DNA of 64,000 nt from Gongronella butleri (taxonomy: Eukaryota; Mucoromycota; Mucoromycetes; Mucorales; Cunninghamellaceae). Both the position numbers and the translations under genes were made by a program. Below the pieces are notes generated by a model. That model searched no databases. It saw only the letters and a program-made list of their open reading frames with translations, and was not told the DNA's origin. Location: assembly GCA_025201375.1 (NCBI GenBank), contig JAIWZP010000051.1:124001-188000 (forward strand), given 5' to 3'. Below, one piece after another: positions 11,714-22,978 of the stretch. Numbering within the stretch: position 1 is the stretch's first letter; every line of letters starts with the position of its first letter.

Positions 11714-12093
11714 ACGAGACGGACAGGAAGCTAGGAAAAATGTGCAACAAGACAAAAAATAAAAAAAAAAAGTCGAAAGCGAGGAGGGAAAGGAGGAAGA
11801 GAAGCAAACGAAAAAAAAAGGTAAACCTGCGGGGGGTGAAATCCACCTCCCTAAAAAAAACGCTTTGGTTGCATTGGTGCCGCGCCAAGTTGTCCAAAAA
11901 AAAAAAAAAAAAAAATCAAAAGGAGGAAAACAAAAAAAAAAGAGTTTGACAGAACCATTCCAAGAATTCATAGGAAAGATCAATGCGTGTTTTTTCGCTT
12001 TTATTAAAGGGGTGGGGGTTCAAATGTACAAGGGTGGGGCTGGAGATTTTTTTTTTAAAAAAAAGGAGGGTGTGTTGGTGACATGCAAAAAGA

Positions 12094-13258
12094 TTATTTC
12101 TGGATCATGAGGGATTTGAGGGTCTCATAGGTTGGGAAAAAGATGCCACAGATACCGAACCACCAAAAGCTACGCGGTAGCGATCCGGTGAAGAAGGATT
12201 TGTACAGGGCGACGGACTGTGCGACGGGGCGGCCTTGGTATTGGGAGCGGACATTGTGGATGATGTGTTTTGCGACGTGTGTGACGCCAATGGGCTCATG
12301 AGAGGCGGCTGTCTTTTTCATGGTGATCATGCGCGTACGGAGGAGATCCATGGGGGTGGTAAAGTAGCCGGCAAGGAAGCCAGAGACGCCGCCGTACAAG
12401 ACGCTGCGCAGCGTGGGTATATCAGCCTCCAATTCCTCAAATGCGGCGCCGGCAACGACCTGTTGCTGCTGCATCTGCTGCTGCTGGTCGTAGCGCATGT
12501 TCTTGAGCAAGTCATCGCGCACCGATCGATGGTGGAATGCCTTGAAATTCTCGTAAGAAACCAACAAGATCACCATGAATGGGAAATCGCGCGCGGCAAT
12601 GGGCCAGAAACCGCGGAACAAGCCCTGTGGACCCTCTTCCATAATGGTCTGGCGCACGACTTGCGATGCCGTTGCGTTATTGCCATAGTGATCCGTCTGC
12701 AACTTGGCCGTCACCACCTCGCGTGGGACCTTGATGATGCTGGATGCAAGATCACCAAGCATGGCCGACAAGGCCGTAGCAGGAATGGCCCATGGCTTCT
12801 TTTGATCTTCAGGTGGGAGCAAGCGCGACTTGCACAATTCGTAAGTGCTGAAACGCGCGCCACCCTAGAGGAATTGAAGAAAAAAAAGGAGAAAAAAAAA
12901 AAGAATGAACCCATCACATCTTTAAAATGATCTCATTTGCTTTTTACCTGGCCGGCAGCGCCCATGGCAGAGACAAAGAAACCCTTGCCAAGGCTACGCA
13001 AGGTCTCGCGAGTGAAGATGGCCCGCCAGTGGCCAGTGATGTCAGCTTGAATGCGCGTTTTGATGGTATCGAGGGGATGCATGCAGGAATAAGAGAGGCA
13101 GAGTGCGGCGGCGCCCGCTGCAAAGTGTTCTGATGAAAGAAAAAAATCGGGGTCAGCTGAAGCTGTCAATCATTTTTTTTTCATTTTTTTTTCTACGCAC
13201 TTTTGAAGAGTTGTACTTCACTGGGGACGAATTCGTTCTTAGGTACTACTACTGACAT
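12094..13258 (-). CDS. Mitochondrial carrier family protein, S-adenosylmethionine-carrier-like
   Basis: Three exons: 13258-13201, 13129-12948 and 12864-12094, giving 336 residues. The three carrier signatures Px[DE]xx[KR]x[KR] occur as HPLDTIKTRIQ, KVPREVVTAKLQ and TTPMDLLRTRM. Each follows a hydrophobic helix, as expected for the three-fold, six-helix inner-membrane carrier. The second signature (VPREVV) and the third (TTP.DL.RTRM) resemble the SAM carrier/Pet8 group, so import of S-adenosylmethionine is a reasonable guess, but mitoferrin-like carriers are also close. A loop between helices 4 and 5 contains a Gln-rich insertion (QQQQMQQQQ) not typical of the family. The first intron begins GTGCGT. 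The gene ends 380 bases from the start of the upstream F-box gene on the same strand. Confidence 0.85.
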
Positions 13259-13675
13259 GGCTGGAGACTGTGTGTATATGTGTATTGGGTGGTGAAAAGA
13301 AGCCGTTGAAAAAAAAAGGCAGACGACGAAACAGACAACTATAGACTGGTGAAGGAAGGAAAGAAAAAGAGAAAGAAAGAAAAAAAAAAGTTGTATAAAA
13401 AAGGCTTTTGTGGCACCGCTGGTATCAAGGGGACCCTTTTTTGACTTGATCCAATAAATGGGCATGAGTCAGAAGCCCAGCCAATCAGGGCTCGATGTAT
13501 GCAAAAGCTTCAGGCCACTGATCTTCCATACCGACGCTTGGTCCGCGATGACTTGGCTTTAAGCACCGTGATTGGCCCATCGTTGAATCATTGACACAGC
13601 ATGGAAAAAAGTGTAAACCGCGGTGGGCCACCATCTCTCCCACCACGCTCCCTTTTTTTATTATTCCAATAAAAA

Positions 13676-14641
13676 TCAACAAAAGAGATCCAGCAGCCAA
13701 GTAACACGATCTGCCGAGAAAACACGCCGGATGGCGCCATTTCCAATGATCGAGTGTGTGCCTAGGACGCTGACACCCGCCTTGCCGCTGCCTGGTCGCT
13801 GCGATGATGCGTACACATCGTCTATATCCACGTGACGGACGTGATTTTGCCGTGTTTCTGCATCGTCAGGGCGCGGGGTCAGATCTTCATCGGCCATTGC
13901 CACACCCAATTGATACACCGCAGCCACCGTGGTGCCGTGGCGCTTCAAGGCGCGGTCCACACTATACACCGACTTGTATTGTAGCTCGAGACACGTCGTT
14001 GCCCTGTCGTAGCGGTATGTTTCAACATCGCCTAGCTGTGAAAAGTCGTCATGGATCACGGCAATCAAATTCGGAGGAAATCCAAACACCTTGATCGTGT
14101 GCCTGTATAAAAAAAAAAATTGTCAGAAATTGCACGATGGACGCGCGCCGCAACGCACAAGCACGAGCTTTTTCGCCGGATTGCATTACAGCATCCCACT
14201 TACTTTCGGGGTTCACTAGGCTGTACCGGCTCGACGGGTTCTGCCGGCGTTTCTCGTGCTTCAGGCGCGACCGGTGCCTCATCCTATCATATCAAAATCA
14301 AGTGGAATCCGTGTGAGCGAGAAAACCCCCTTTTTTTCACCATTTTCATTGTCATTTGCCTTTTCTGGTTCAGATGGTATAATGGAAGAGGTGGAGACTT
14401 GCTCTTTTGCAGCGGTGGCGCCCACGAAAAAGATGGGTAGCCGCTTGTCAGTGGACGGTGTGACGCGTGCCTCGGCTTTTGACGTGGTTTCGGGCTCGGC
14501 AGGCTCTTTTTGCTGCAATTGCGGCTGTGCTGGGGTATGCGAGGGTGGGAACAAGCTGGTCGGTTGCAGAAATGGACCGTCGGGTTGCTTCTCTTGCACC
14601 GGAGCGGATGGGACGCTTGCGAGGGGTCGATCCGTGAACAT
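13676..14641 (-). CDS. Nucleoporin of the Nup35/Nup53 (MPPN domain) family
   Basis: Three exons: 14641 to about 14327, 14283-14204 and 14102-13676, giving about 273 residues. The third exon encodes the MPPN-type RRM fold (KHTIKVFGFPPNLIAVI, then QLGDVETY) that dimerises in Nup35/Nup53/Nup59. After the fold comes a basic-aromatic C-terminal tail ending DRVTWLLDLFC. This resembles the amphipathic membrane-binding helix of Nup53. Before it lies a Pro/Glu/Gln-rich disordered part. The family links the inner ring of the nuclear pore to the membrane. The joint of exons 2 and 3 (GTAAGT, TATACAG) is firm. The first intron is uncertain: an in-phase donor would be GTTTTC at 14326, while the better-looking GTGAAA at 14340 would need a different acceptor. 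The start lies 186 bases from the divergent FSH-type gene. Confidence 0.75.
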
Positions 14642-14827
14642 GAACGTCTTTTGTGAATAGAAAGGGCAACAAACAACAAGAAAAAGAAAAGAAAAAAAAA
14701 CGGAAGCGGGGATTGCAATGGCTTTTTTTCCTTTTGAAAAGGCGCCGCAGTTGAGTTGCCCCTCCTTCCCCTTTCTTTCTCCTTTTTTTTCATAGACTTT
14801 TTTTTCTGTAAATATACACTTTAGACT
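14642..14827. promoter_or_regulatory. Compact bidirectional promoter
   Basis: Only 186 bases separate the start codons of the nucleoporin (minus) and the FSH-type hydrolase (plus), so the two genes must share regulatory DNA. The stretch has A/T runs and TAAATATACA (14808-14817) as a TATA-like site for the plus gene. Confidence 0.55.
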
Positions 14828-15794
14828 ATGGAGCGCAAACTACGTATCCTCTGCCTGCACGGCATGTCTCAGAATGCCACCATCTTTCGCAAAAAGACGG
14901 CTGTTATCCGCAAAAAGCTCGACAAGATAGCCGACCTGGGTAATATAAGGAAAAAAACAGGCACAAGAAGCCATTTTTTATGTTTTGCTGACGAATCGGC
15001 TTGATGACCTAGTGTATGTGACAGCTCCACACTTGAGTCTGCACCCTGATCACACATCTGAAATTCTGCGCGAGGCTGCTGCCGATCCCACAGCACCAGA
15101 AGGTAGAAAATCGTGGATTTCAATGTTTCAACGGGCTCATCTCTTGTTTTACATAAGATCTCAAGCCCTTTGGCTGGTGGTTGCCCAGCGACGGTGACGA
15201 GTTTGATGGCCTGAAGGAATCAATGGCCATGCTGAAGAAAGTGATGATTGAGCAGGTAAAGAAAAATGGCTATCTCGAATGAAAAATGGGAAATTGACAC
15301 GCTTTCTATCGACGCCAGGGACCCTTTGATGGCGTGTTTGGCTTCTCGCAGGGTGCCGCATTGGCTTCTATGCTGACGGCCATGCTGGACGACCGCACGC
15401 TCGCACCCGAATTCATCGACAATGACTTTGTGCACCCGCGTTTCCGCTTTTCCCTGGTGTCGGCATCGTTCATTCCCGAATCCAAGAGCCTGGCGTGCCG
15501 CCTGTTCCTGCGCGACGCCAAAATTACCACACCCAGCCTGCACATGATCGGTGAAAAGGACTCGCTGATTGTGCCGGAACGCATGGAAAAGCTGGCCGCC
15601 GCTTTTGACAAGCCGACGTTCCTGCATCACGCCGGAGGGTAAGCCTTGAAAAACGAGCGTGTCACTCGTGTTTTTTTTCTTCTCATTGTCGCTTTTTCCT
15701 CTTTTTTTTTTTTTTGATGATTAGCCACGTGGTGCCAAGCAATGCCCCTGCGCGTAATGCTATCCTAGAGTTTGTGTCGCGATTCGTGCAATAA
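14828..15794 (+). CDS. FSH-family serine hydrolase (Fsh1/OVCA2-like)
   Basis: Five exons: 14828-14939, 15013-15102, 15158-15255, 15319-15638 and 15725-15794, giving 229 residues. All introns are GT-AG and all joins keep phase. The alpha/beta-hydrolase triad is complete: Ser110 in the nucleophile elbow GFSQG, Asp181 in IGEKDSLIV, and His208 in GGHVVPS. The opening LRILCLHGMSQNA and the segment PFGWWLPSD are typical of the FSH1/FSH2/FSH3 and human OVCA2 family. Its members are small serine hydrolases of uncertain natural substrate, and OVCA2 acts on long-chain esters. There is no signal peptide, so the protein should be cytosolic. The exon structure is unusually dense for a 230-residue protein. 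Confidence 0.92.
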
Positions 15795-16401
15795 AGGGGT
15801 TTTTTTTTGGACAGTCGCTCAATGCCGGCAATTGCTGGGCTTGTCATGGGAGGTCCGCGATTGGACAGAAAATCAGCTCCGCCCTTTTCTGTGGAAAATT
15901 TTTTTGCCCTTTTTGAGCATGAAGGCCAGGCAATCAATCAAACTGAGACTGCTCTCTTTTTCCACTTTCTTTTCTTTCCTTTTCTTCCACCCCCACCCAA
16001 AAGAAACATAAAGGCCCTTCTCAGTCCCTCCTCTTTTGTTGAAAGGTAAATAAACCTCACGAAAAAAATGTCCACGCCAAGCTGCAGTGCCACGAAGCTT
16101 GTCGTGTTTTTGAAAATTAGAAGAGAGTTTGCCAAACGAGTCGATCTGGTCACTGATAGCAACCCACCTGTCACTCTTGTTTATAGGTCCTTGCTCCACT
16201 CCCCACCTTTCTTTTCTTTGTTGCCTATTCATTCCTTCTTTTTCTCCAATTCTTTGGGTGGCTCTTGGTAAGCACGGGGGGTTGTAAGAACCAGGAGAGA
16301 CGACGAGGACGAGGAGGAAGGGGCGGCAGTGTCTGTGCTCCGTCGGAGCCACCAATGTGGCAATTGGCTCACCTTTTTTTTCCCCCTCTTTCTGTCAGAT
16401 T
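15795..16401. other. Intergenic region, probable leader of the Zn2Cys6 gene
   Basis: No firm gene. An ATG at 16068 in AAAAAATG context opens a short frame, and CTTTCTGTCAG just before 16399 looks like a splice acceptor. The next gene may therefore have an upstream non-coding or coding exon here. This could not be settled. Confidence 0.4.
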
Positions 16402-16896
16402 ATGCATTACGTTCCCTATAACAACGGCTATTATCCTGCAACTCAGGCGCAGCAATCGTCGCCTGGCTCGTCGCAAGCCGCTGCCGCGCAGCAACAACAA
16501 CAGCAGCAACAACAACAACAAGCTTCTCCTCAGCAAGCGCCCCAAGCGTCGCAAGCACAAGCAGGTCGCCCGTCCGCGGCGCACCCTGGCCAGCCGTATC
16601 CTCCTCAACAGGCGTATCAGCAGGCGTACCAACCGGTCTATGGTCAGCAGCAGCCGTCGTCGCAAGCGCCTTCGTCTTACCATCCCGTCCAGCCATACTA
16701 TGCCGGCTACCCCGCGACCGTGCCTCCTCCCAATGGCGCTTCGACGAGCGCCGCCGGCGCCGCACCTGCCGACCCCCAGGCTTACCCGCATTACATGCTT
16801 TCGCATTATGGCCAGCCCATTTACTTTGATTATTCCAAATATCCGCCTGTGCCCATCCTCGTCAAGCCCAAGAGAAAGCAGGTCAAGAACGCCTGT

Positions 16897-16930
<34 letters not shown>

Positions 16931-17881
16931 ATCTCTCGGAGCAATTCATCGTTTTTTTAATCCTTAATTTTCTCTCTCTCTCACTCTCTTCTAGTCAATT
17001 GTCAAAAGGCATGCAAGAAATGTGATGATGGCCGACCCTGCCAGCGCTGTATCAAGTATGGCTTGACCGACACCTGTCAAAACTCTGTGCGCAAGGAGCG
17101 CAAGAAGGGTATCAAGCGTGGACCCTACAAGCGTCGCAACCAAGGCAAGTTGAATGATGAAAAGGAAAAAAAGAGGAAAAAAAATGCTCATTTTCTTTCA
17201 TTTTCGCCCCCATTAGATGGCAGCACGCCTGGCACGCCGACGGGCACATCTGGTGCGACGTCGTCTGCTGCGTCGTCGGCGGCAACGACGCCTGCGCCCA
17301 GCACGTCGTCCACGTCTGCCAATGGGTCTCTGCGCAACGTGTCGGCCAATCCGTTTGAAAACGCGTCGTATCCCACGTACGAGAGCTTCTCGACCGCGTC
17401 GCCCGCGTCGTACACTCCTTACCACTATCTGCCTTCGTCGTCCGCTGCTGCGTCCAACAGCACGGCCGCACCTGCGGCGGCTGCTGCTGCTACCGGTGGC
17501 CCTGCGTCGCCGTATTCGACTCACAAGGTCAAGACCGAGACATTTGCCGCACCCATGTCGTCGCATTCGCCCGTGCATTCGGCGCCCTCGACGCCTCCTG
17601 CGGCCACTTCCGGTCACGTCACTGCGGTGCTCCCTGGCATGCCCACTGCTCCTCCCGCGCAACCTGCCACGCCGCCCGCCGCTCACGCCGCTGCCGCCAT
17701 CCTTTCTGGCATCCCTGCCGCTGCCGCCGCGTCGTCTGCTGCGCCTCAGGGCTCCACCGCGTCTCCCTTGGCCTCGCAAACCTCAACCCCTACCATGGCC
17801 CACCTGACCCCTACCAATACCACAGGCGCATCCACTCCTCAGGCCATGAGCACGCCTTCGCCGCAAAAAGAACATCAGTGA
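16402..17881 (+). CDS. Zn2Cys6 binuclear-cluster transcription factor
   Basis: Three exons: 16402-16897, 16995-17144 and 17217-17881, giving 436 residues. The cluster crosses the first intron: NAC at the end of exon 1 joins VNCQKACKKCDDGRPCQRC and then TDTC, giving the six cysteines at about residues 165-191. A basic stretch (RKERKKGIKRGPYKRR) follows. That C6 plus KKGIKRGPYKRR arrangement is a conserved fungal subgroup, related by its motif to ERT1/Cat8-type zinc clusters, but the regulon is unknown. The N-terminal 150 residues are rich in Gln, Pro, Tyr and Ala with a pure Gln run. The C-terminal 200 are Ala/Ser/Pro/Thr low complexity with no fungal-specific middle homology region. Intron 2 has the donor GCAAGT, a GC-AG intron, and is 72 bases long without a stop. 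The start could lie further upstream. Confidence 0.85.
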
Positions 17882-18479
17882 TTGCATTTTTTTTACATAG
17901 CTTTTCCACAACTCCACTCTCACACAACACAAACACGCACACAACACAACACCAACATTGTATATGGATTTTTCTTTTTTTTTTCTTCAGTTTTTTTTCT
18001 TCCCATTTTCCCCCTCTCATTCATCCACTACGAGGTCATCCGCTCATCTCGCCCTCTCTCTTTGTGGTGCGGTCCATTTGATCCGTCTCTTCCCCTCTCT
18101 TTTCACTTCTCTCTCGTCCCTTTCTGCACCTTTTTCACTCTCCATTCTTGACCTCTCATAGATTTTTTTCCCCCACGTTTGCACCATTTGCTGCCCTTTG
18201 TATCATCAAATCTGCATGCGCGCGTAGCACGCGACGCAGTGCCTAATCCCGATTCACAAATAAAAAAAAAAGAATTTTCGACTTGCACAACCCTGTCTTC
18301 TGTTTCTTTTCTCTATCATACCGTATACTGTACCTACTGTAGCATGGCACTACTTCATCAATCGTACAATTGAACATCCCTATGATATCATACCTCTCAA
18401 ATTTCGCGAGTTCATTTCTGCAAGATTAAAGAATGTCTTGTTTCTGTTTCAATAAAAATCCGTCTGGAAGGGCTCGAGA
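17882..18479. other. 3' flank, pyrimidine-rich
   Basis: A CT- and T-rich stretch after the zinc-cluster gene, with AATAAA at about 18258 and 18451 as possible polyadenylation signals. No gene is seen. Confidence 0.5.
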
Positions 18480-19185
18480 AATCATACAAAAGCACGATTT
18501 GCCTGCAGCATTGCGCTACGATGCACTAAAAAAAATGCACAAATTTGCCCTTGGCAAACGAGCACAATACATGATTTTCGGACTTTGACGGCTTGTTGTG
18601 CCTCCAGAATTTTTTTTACAGCCTACTGTGCTACCCGCCGACGAAAATCGTGCCACGGCACGAACTACCGTACAGCCCAGTGCTCGCCACGGGTCCGCCC
18701 GATTTTTTTTGAGCACGCGAACCCCAAAATCTTCCAATTTGCTCTATCTTGTATCTATATCGCTATTTGCTCTCAATCAAAACCAGGTGCATCACATTCA
18801 ACGCAAAATTTGCAACGAAATAACTTAAACCCCCAAAGCGCTACGACCACTTTTGAAAAATTCAGGGGTCACACATTTCAATCTCAGAAAATGCCAAATA
18901 TGGGAAATTTCGAATTCCGCGTGATCAATGCATCGCAAACAGGTAACTCCGACAATTTGCTATTGGCAGACAAAATGGCAGGTCGCCCCAGCCAAACAAA
19001 GTTAGAAAAATAATGCCCAAAGAGTGACGCATGATGGACGGCGATCGACTGAAAAAAGTGTCTACAGTAGGTACTGTATGTATTTTTTGGTCAAGATTTT
19101 TTTTCGCCAATTCATGTTTGGGTCGTCCTTCCAAAATATGATACCAATTTATTATTTTTGTGCGCTGGCGGGCTGCAGCGCCCTG
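18480..19185. repeat. Dispersed repeat family R1, copy A (short)
   Basis: This copy aligns with 41130-42510 and 54400-55665. Shared blocks in order are GACTTTGACGGC followed by CCAGAATTTTTT and ACAGCCTA, then CCCGATTTTTTT, CCCCCAAAGCGCT and CAGGGGTCACACATTTC, then AGTGACGCATGA and CGATCGACTGA. The copy stops near 19185 at the GGGCTGCAGC block, while the other two continue for about 300-400 bases. It has no coding potential. The element class is unknown. Confidence 0.8.
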
Positions 19186-20205
19186 TGATGTTCCTACAGT
19201 ACTTGATGATGCTCCTTACTGTAGCTTCGAGGCGAGGATGCGCCCAACAAACGGCCATGCGGGGAGGGCAAAAACGGCCAAAGGGCGACTAGGTCAAGTC
19301 CGTCAAGGTGATGAAGGCAAAAGGCTATGCGCCCATGCCAAAAGAGGCCCACCAAAGGAAGTGCTGGGAAAAGAGCAAGCGGGTTTTTTATTGGCAAGGA
19401 AAAGCAAGAAGGAAAGAAGAAAACGTCTCGTGTGTTAATCGGAATAAGGGGACAAAGGGAAAGAATCTACGTAATAAGGGAAAGGGGGTTTAAATACTGT
19501 ACAACATTCTGTACCTACACTGTGGATGTGCATGATGAAGAAGGATGGCGCGTGGTCGAGTCTGCGGAGACCACGTGTTGCGTCAGTCATGCAATCGACG
19601 GAAAAAGAAAAGAGAACAAGCGGAACGTGATGATTATTCGAACAATTGAGGCCATGTCGGGTTTGTGCGTGCACAGCATGGCGACGAGGAGAGATCGGGC
19701 TGAGAATCGAGGAGCTACGCGTGCAACGCGTCGAGAGGCACACATTGGTGGTGACCAAGCAAGACATGGATGCGGATGCGCGTGGTAAAGATCGGGCGAT
19801 GCGGGAGACGAGCCAATTCACGCGTTGGACGCTTGGACGCGTCGCGATGCGTTGCTACGCGTGTTTTGAAACGAGCGCGTATAAAATGGACACGTGCGGG
19901 CCCAGCACAAGGTGGATGCGGACGTGCTGCGAGCCTGCGACAACGAGCGAGGGCCGTGCGCGAGGGACGTGTGCGAGCAGCGAGGACCAAGGCGGGGCGG
20001 CGCAAAAACGAAAAAAATAAGTGTGGGCAAGCTTGTCAGGCTGGAACCTGACACGCCCTGCAGAAGAAATGGCTGATTTGGAACGTAATTTACCATCATT
20101 TTGCCGCGCAATGATTTTTACAACACTCGCAATGATATTACAATCAACTTTTGAACTGAGGAAAAAAAATAGGCGAGTAGAAAGGCCTTTATTGGCAAAA
20201 ATGAG
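19186..20205. other. Intergenic region, GC-rich part near 19.6-20.0 kb
   Basis: Contains TACAGTA/TACTGTA words at 19193-19222 and 19495-19520 and ACGCGT-rich DNA at 19720-19900. A TATAAAA lies at about 19880. Overlapping frames in the GC-rich part have Arg-rich shadow composition, so no gene is called. Confidence 0.45.
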
Positions 20206-21021
20206 CTACAGAGAGGAGAGAAAGTCATCCAAGCTTGCACCACCGGAGGACGACTGTTGTTCCTTGCGCTGCGCCAACAGGGATTGCAATTGGTTCTTTT
20301 TTGATTTTTTCTTGCTTGCCGACGCGTCAGGCTGCTTATTAGGCTGTTGCTGTTGCTTGCCGTGCTGTCTGCCGTGCTGCTGATGCGATTGCTGCTTTTG
20401 TTGCTTGGATAACTGCTGGTTCTTGACAAGTGGTATGTGCTTTGGCTGGTCGAGGCGCGCTTTTGCCTGGGGTGCGTTTTGATTTTGTTGCGGCTGCGGC
20501 CGCTTTTGAGGGACGGTGGATGCCGTGGCGTGTGAAAAGGGTGTTTTGGGCTTATTTAATGGCGCCGATGCCTTTGATGTCGATGAAATGGATGCAGATG
20601 GTGTTTTTGATGTAGATGATGTTGCTGGCTTGACCTTGGCGGCTGCAATGGCTTGTTTTTGCTCCTGTCGGCGGCGGCTGACGTGCTTGACAAAGGACCC
20701 CTTGTACTTGCGCTCGTGTTTGCAGACCGTGCAGGTATAAACGAGTCGATTTGACTTTTTCTTCTTTTTGGACGAGGTGTCGCTTGGCTGTGCTAGTGGC
20801 CGTTGTAGGCGCACTTGTGTGGTGATACCTGGCAGGTAGATCTGTGCGCACCGCGGGCACGCTGCCCGTCGCACCGCCTTGTTGCCTGCCAAGTCGAGCC
20901 CACGCAGCGACGCTTGGAATTCGGCCATATAAAACCGCGAGAGCTCCGGTTGTTGCAGCGCAAGAAGATGACTCGCCTGATTCAAAAAGTCAAGACGCGA
21001 CGCTTGCTGTTTGGTGGCCAT
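20206..21021 (-). CDS. RNase P/MRP protein subunit, Rpr2/Rpp21/Snm1 family
   Basis: A single exon of 271 residues. The N-terminal 110 residues match the Rpr2/Rpp21 layout: a helical pair (RLDFLNQASHLLAL and LSRFYMAEFQASL), then a zinc ribbon with Cys55 and Cys58 (ACPRC) and Cys97 and Cys100 (TCTVCKH), ending in HERKYKG. In archaea and eukaryotes this subunit binds the specificity domain of RNase P RNA and helps 5' tRNA processing; in yeast, Rpr2 is in RNase P and Snm1 in RNase MRP. The remaining 160 residues are a basic, Gln/Lys/Ser-rich low-complexity tail with QQ runs and a KKKSKKNQ segment. The tail is longer than in most Rpr2 proteins. Whether it belongs to RNase P or MRP cannot be decided from the motif alone. 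Confidence 0.82.
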   Translation of the reverse strand: MATKQQASRLDFLNQASHLLALQQPELSRFYMAEFQASLRGLDLAGNKAVRRAACPRCAQIYLPGITTQVRLQRPLAQPSDTSSKKKKKSNRLVYTCTVCKHERKYKGSFVKHVSRRRQEQKQAIAAAKVKPATSSTSKTPSASISSTSKASAPLNKPKTPFSHATASTVPQKRPQPQQNQNAPQAKARLDQPKHIPLVKNQQLSKQQKQQSHQQHGRQHGKQQQQPNKQPDASASKKKSKKNQLQSLLAQRKEQQSSSGGASLDDFLSSL

Positions 21022-21205
21022 GGTGAAACGAAAAGAAAAAAGACAAAAAAAAAAAAAAAAAAAAAGCGGAAACTGAAAAAATGGAGAGGGATTTTATAGA
21101 GCGACCCGCTACTGCACCGCCCGATCAATTGGTAAAAAAAAGAGTGGAAATATTTCTTTATTACTTGTACGGGGTCGATTGATGGGGGCGGGGTGGACAA
21201 GGGGG

Positions 21206-21625
21206 TCAATTCATGGAAACAAGGGTCGATGAGCTTGAGGGGTATACGAATTTGCCTGGCAAATCAAGGATGGGCTGTAAAGCTGGTGGTGGGGATGGGT
21301 CATCGCGCGGTCCTTCCATGAGATCGGCGGCCGGCTGCAAGACCTGCGACAGGCGGTACTTGAGGCCCAGGTAGCTTAGATAGTTGCTCTTTGGGAAGAT
21401 GCGCACGCGATTGACGCCGGGGAAATGGCTGTCGCGGATGTCGACAAAAGTGCCACCCAGGTGTAGCGTCTGCTCTAGTTTCATCTGATTCTCATGGTCC
21501 AATGGCACCCACGTTGAATTTTGAAACACGAGCCACGTCGAGTGCGGATTTGCGCCCTGCGTCGTTGTTCCTGACGGCTTGCGCGCCCCTTTGGCGTCCT
21601 TGGCTTTGTCTACGAATCGATACAT
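21206..21625 (-). CDS. Small protein with a WWE-like fold
   Basis: 139 residues in one exon, starting MYRFVDKAKDAKG. The centre reads STWLVFQNSTWVPLD, then NQMKLEQTL, then GTFVDIRDSHFP, VNRVRIFP and YLSYLGLKYRLSQV. The W...W...N...E spacing followed by a beta-rich V-x-I-x-D segment is like WWE domains, which occur in ubiquitin ligases and DDHD phospholipases. I could not tie it to a named family, so the label is tentative. A CTTCTCCTTCAG sequence 7 bases before the ATG looks like a splice acceptor, and no upstream ATG exists on this strand for 200 bases. A non-coding first exon is therefore likely. No signal peptide or membrane helix is seen. It starts about 580 bases from, and runs toward, the RNase P-type gene on the same strand. 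Confidence 0.6.
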   Translation of the reverse strand: MYRFVDKAKDAKGARKPSGTTTQGANPHSTWLVFQNSTWVPLDHENQMKLEQTLHLGGTFVDIRDSHFPGVNRVRIFPKSNYLSYLGLKYRLSQVLQPAADLMEGPRDDPSPPPALQPILDLPGKFVYPSSSSTLVSMN

Positions 21626-22978
21626 CAAACTCTGAAGGAGAAGAGGTGTAAATGGGAATGAGGAATACGAAAGAAATCGTCGCCAATTAGTCGATGAAAA
21701 AAAAAAAAGGATGCGCAATGGAATGGGAAGAGAAGAAGAAAATAAGAAGGGCCCCAGTTGAGTGGAGGATGGCTCTTTTGTATTGTGTGTGTGTGTGTGC
21801 GTGTGAGATGTGTTATGTGGTCAGGTGAGGCGGCAAGTACTCCTTTTCAAAAAAAAAAGTGAGAGAAAAAGAGCACTGTATCACCTTGACGCTCTCTTTT
21901 CTCGCCCGTCGTCCTCCCCCTCACCCCCGCCTTTTTTCCCTTTTCATTGTTGTCACTCAAAAAATAAATGGGTTGCATTTATCCAATTCTTGATTTGCTC
22001 GTTAGTCAATGGCCTCGTGAACAAAAGAAAAAGGGGAGAGGATCACTAAGCACATTATTTCCACGCTTTTTTTGAGGTGCTTGAATGCCCGCAAGATGTA
22101 TGTGGGGGATGGCAATTTGCATGCTTCTTTGACAATGGGGCCCTTTGCTGCCGCTTGATGCTTGCTGTGACGCGTGAAATCGACGTGATTGCCCAAAATA
22201 ACATGTTGAGTTCCTCCCTGGCGCGTTCTTTTTGCCGACCAATTTGTCGGGCGACGCGTTAAAAGACAAGGAGAACCCTTGCACGCTCGTCCCACGCTAT
22301 TGCCTCTCTTCTGGCATCGTCTGTTTCGCTTTTTTTTATTTTTTATTTTATTGTGACGCTCATGTGCATCAGCGTGGCACAGAGCAAAGGCTTTGCCCAT
22401 TTTGCAATGCAAAACATGTAGCGCACTCGCTTTTTTTTTTTTTTTATGTGTCATGTGTGGTGTGAACCTTGTTTCTACAGTATCCAGACCTTTCGCGCTC
22501 GTTGTTTGTTTTTCTTATTTTGCCAAAAAAAGTAACATTCAGCCGATGGCTCATGGTCATCATGGCCATGTTCCCGCCGAATTGGCTTGTAGGACCGATC
22601 ACAAGAATTGAAAAAGGAGAGGGACCAGGCCCTGGCCAGCGCGCCATGTTTGTGCGACGCCCCCATCAAATCGTCTCGAGCGCGCCTTTTTTTTTCACTC
22701 ATGGTGCACCAGCGTCATCGTCAAAAAAGTGATCACAGGTTCCAGCATATCTCTCTTTCTCTCTCTCTCTTTCCACCTCCAGCACTCGCGTGATCTTGCA
22801 TAAAAAAAAAAAAAAAAAAAAAATCGAGGGTCCGCCCGCGTTCGTCCGTCACCAGGCTTTTTTTTTTTTTTTTTGTTACAGCTCAGCGATCACGCTCTAA
22901 AACATGTTTTCTTGGCCCCATGAGCTGCCGCGGAATATCCATGCTTTTCAATCTTTGTTTTTTCTTCCATTCATTCAT
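21626..22978. other. Intergenic region
   Basis: No gene is supported. It holds GT-repeat DNA at 21784-21800, A-runs at 22802-22823 and T-runs at 22430-22445 and 22858-22874. The left part is the promoter of the WWE-like gene and the right part the 3' flank of the farnesyltransferase gene. Confidence 0.5.

Noticed and set aside
16265..16960. Arg/Ser-rich frame and antisense frames over the zinc-cluster gene
   Set aside because: They arise from the repetitive CAG/CCT codons of the Gln/Pro-rich region in other phases.
19646..20051. Overlapping Arg/Cys-rich frames in GC-rich DNA
   Set aside because: All phases are open because the region is GC-rich. None has protein-like residue use or a recognised domain.
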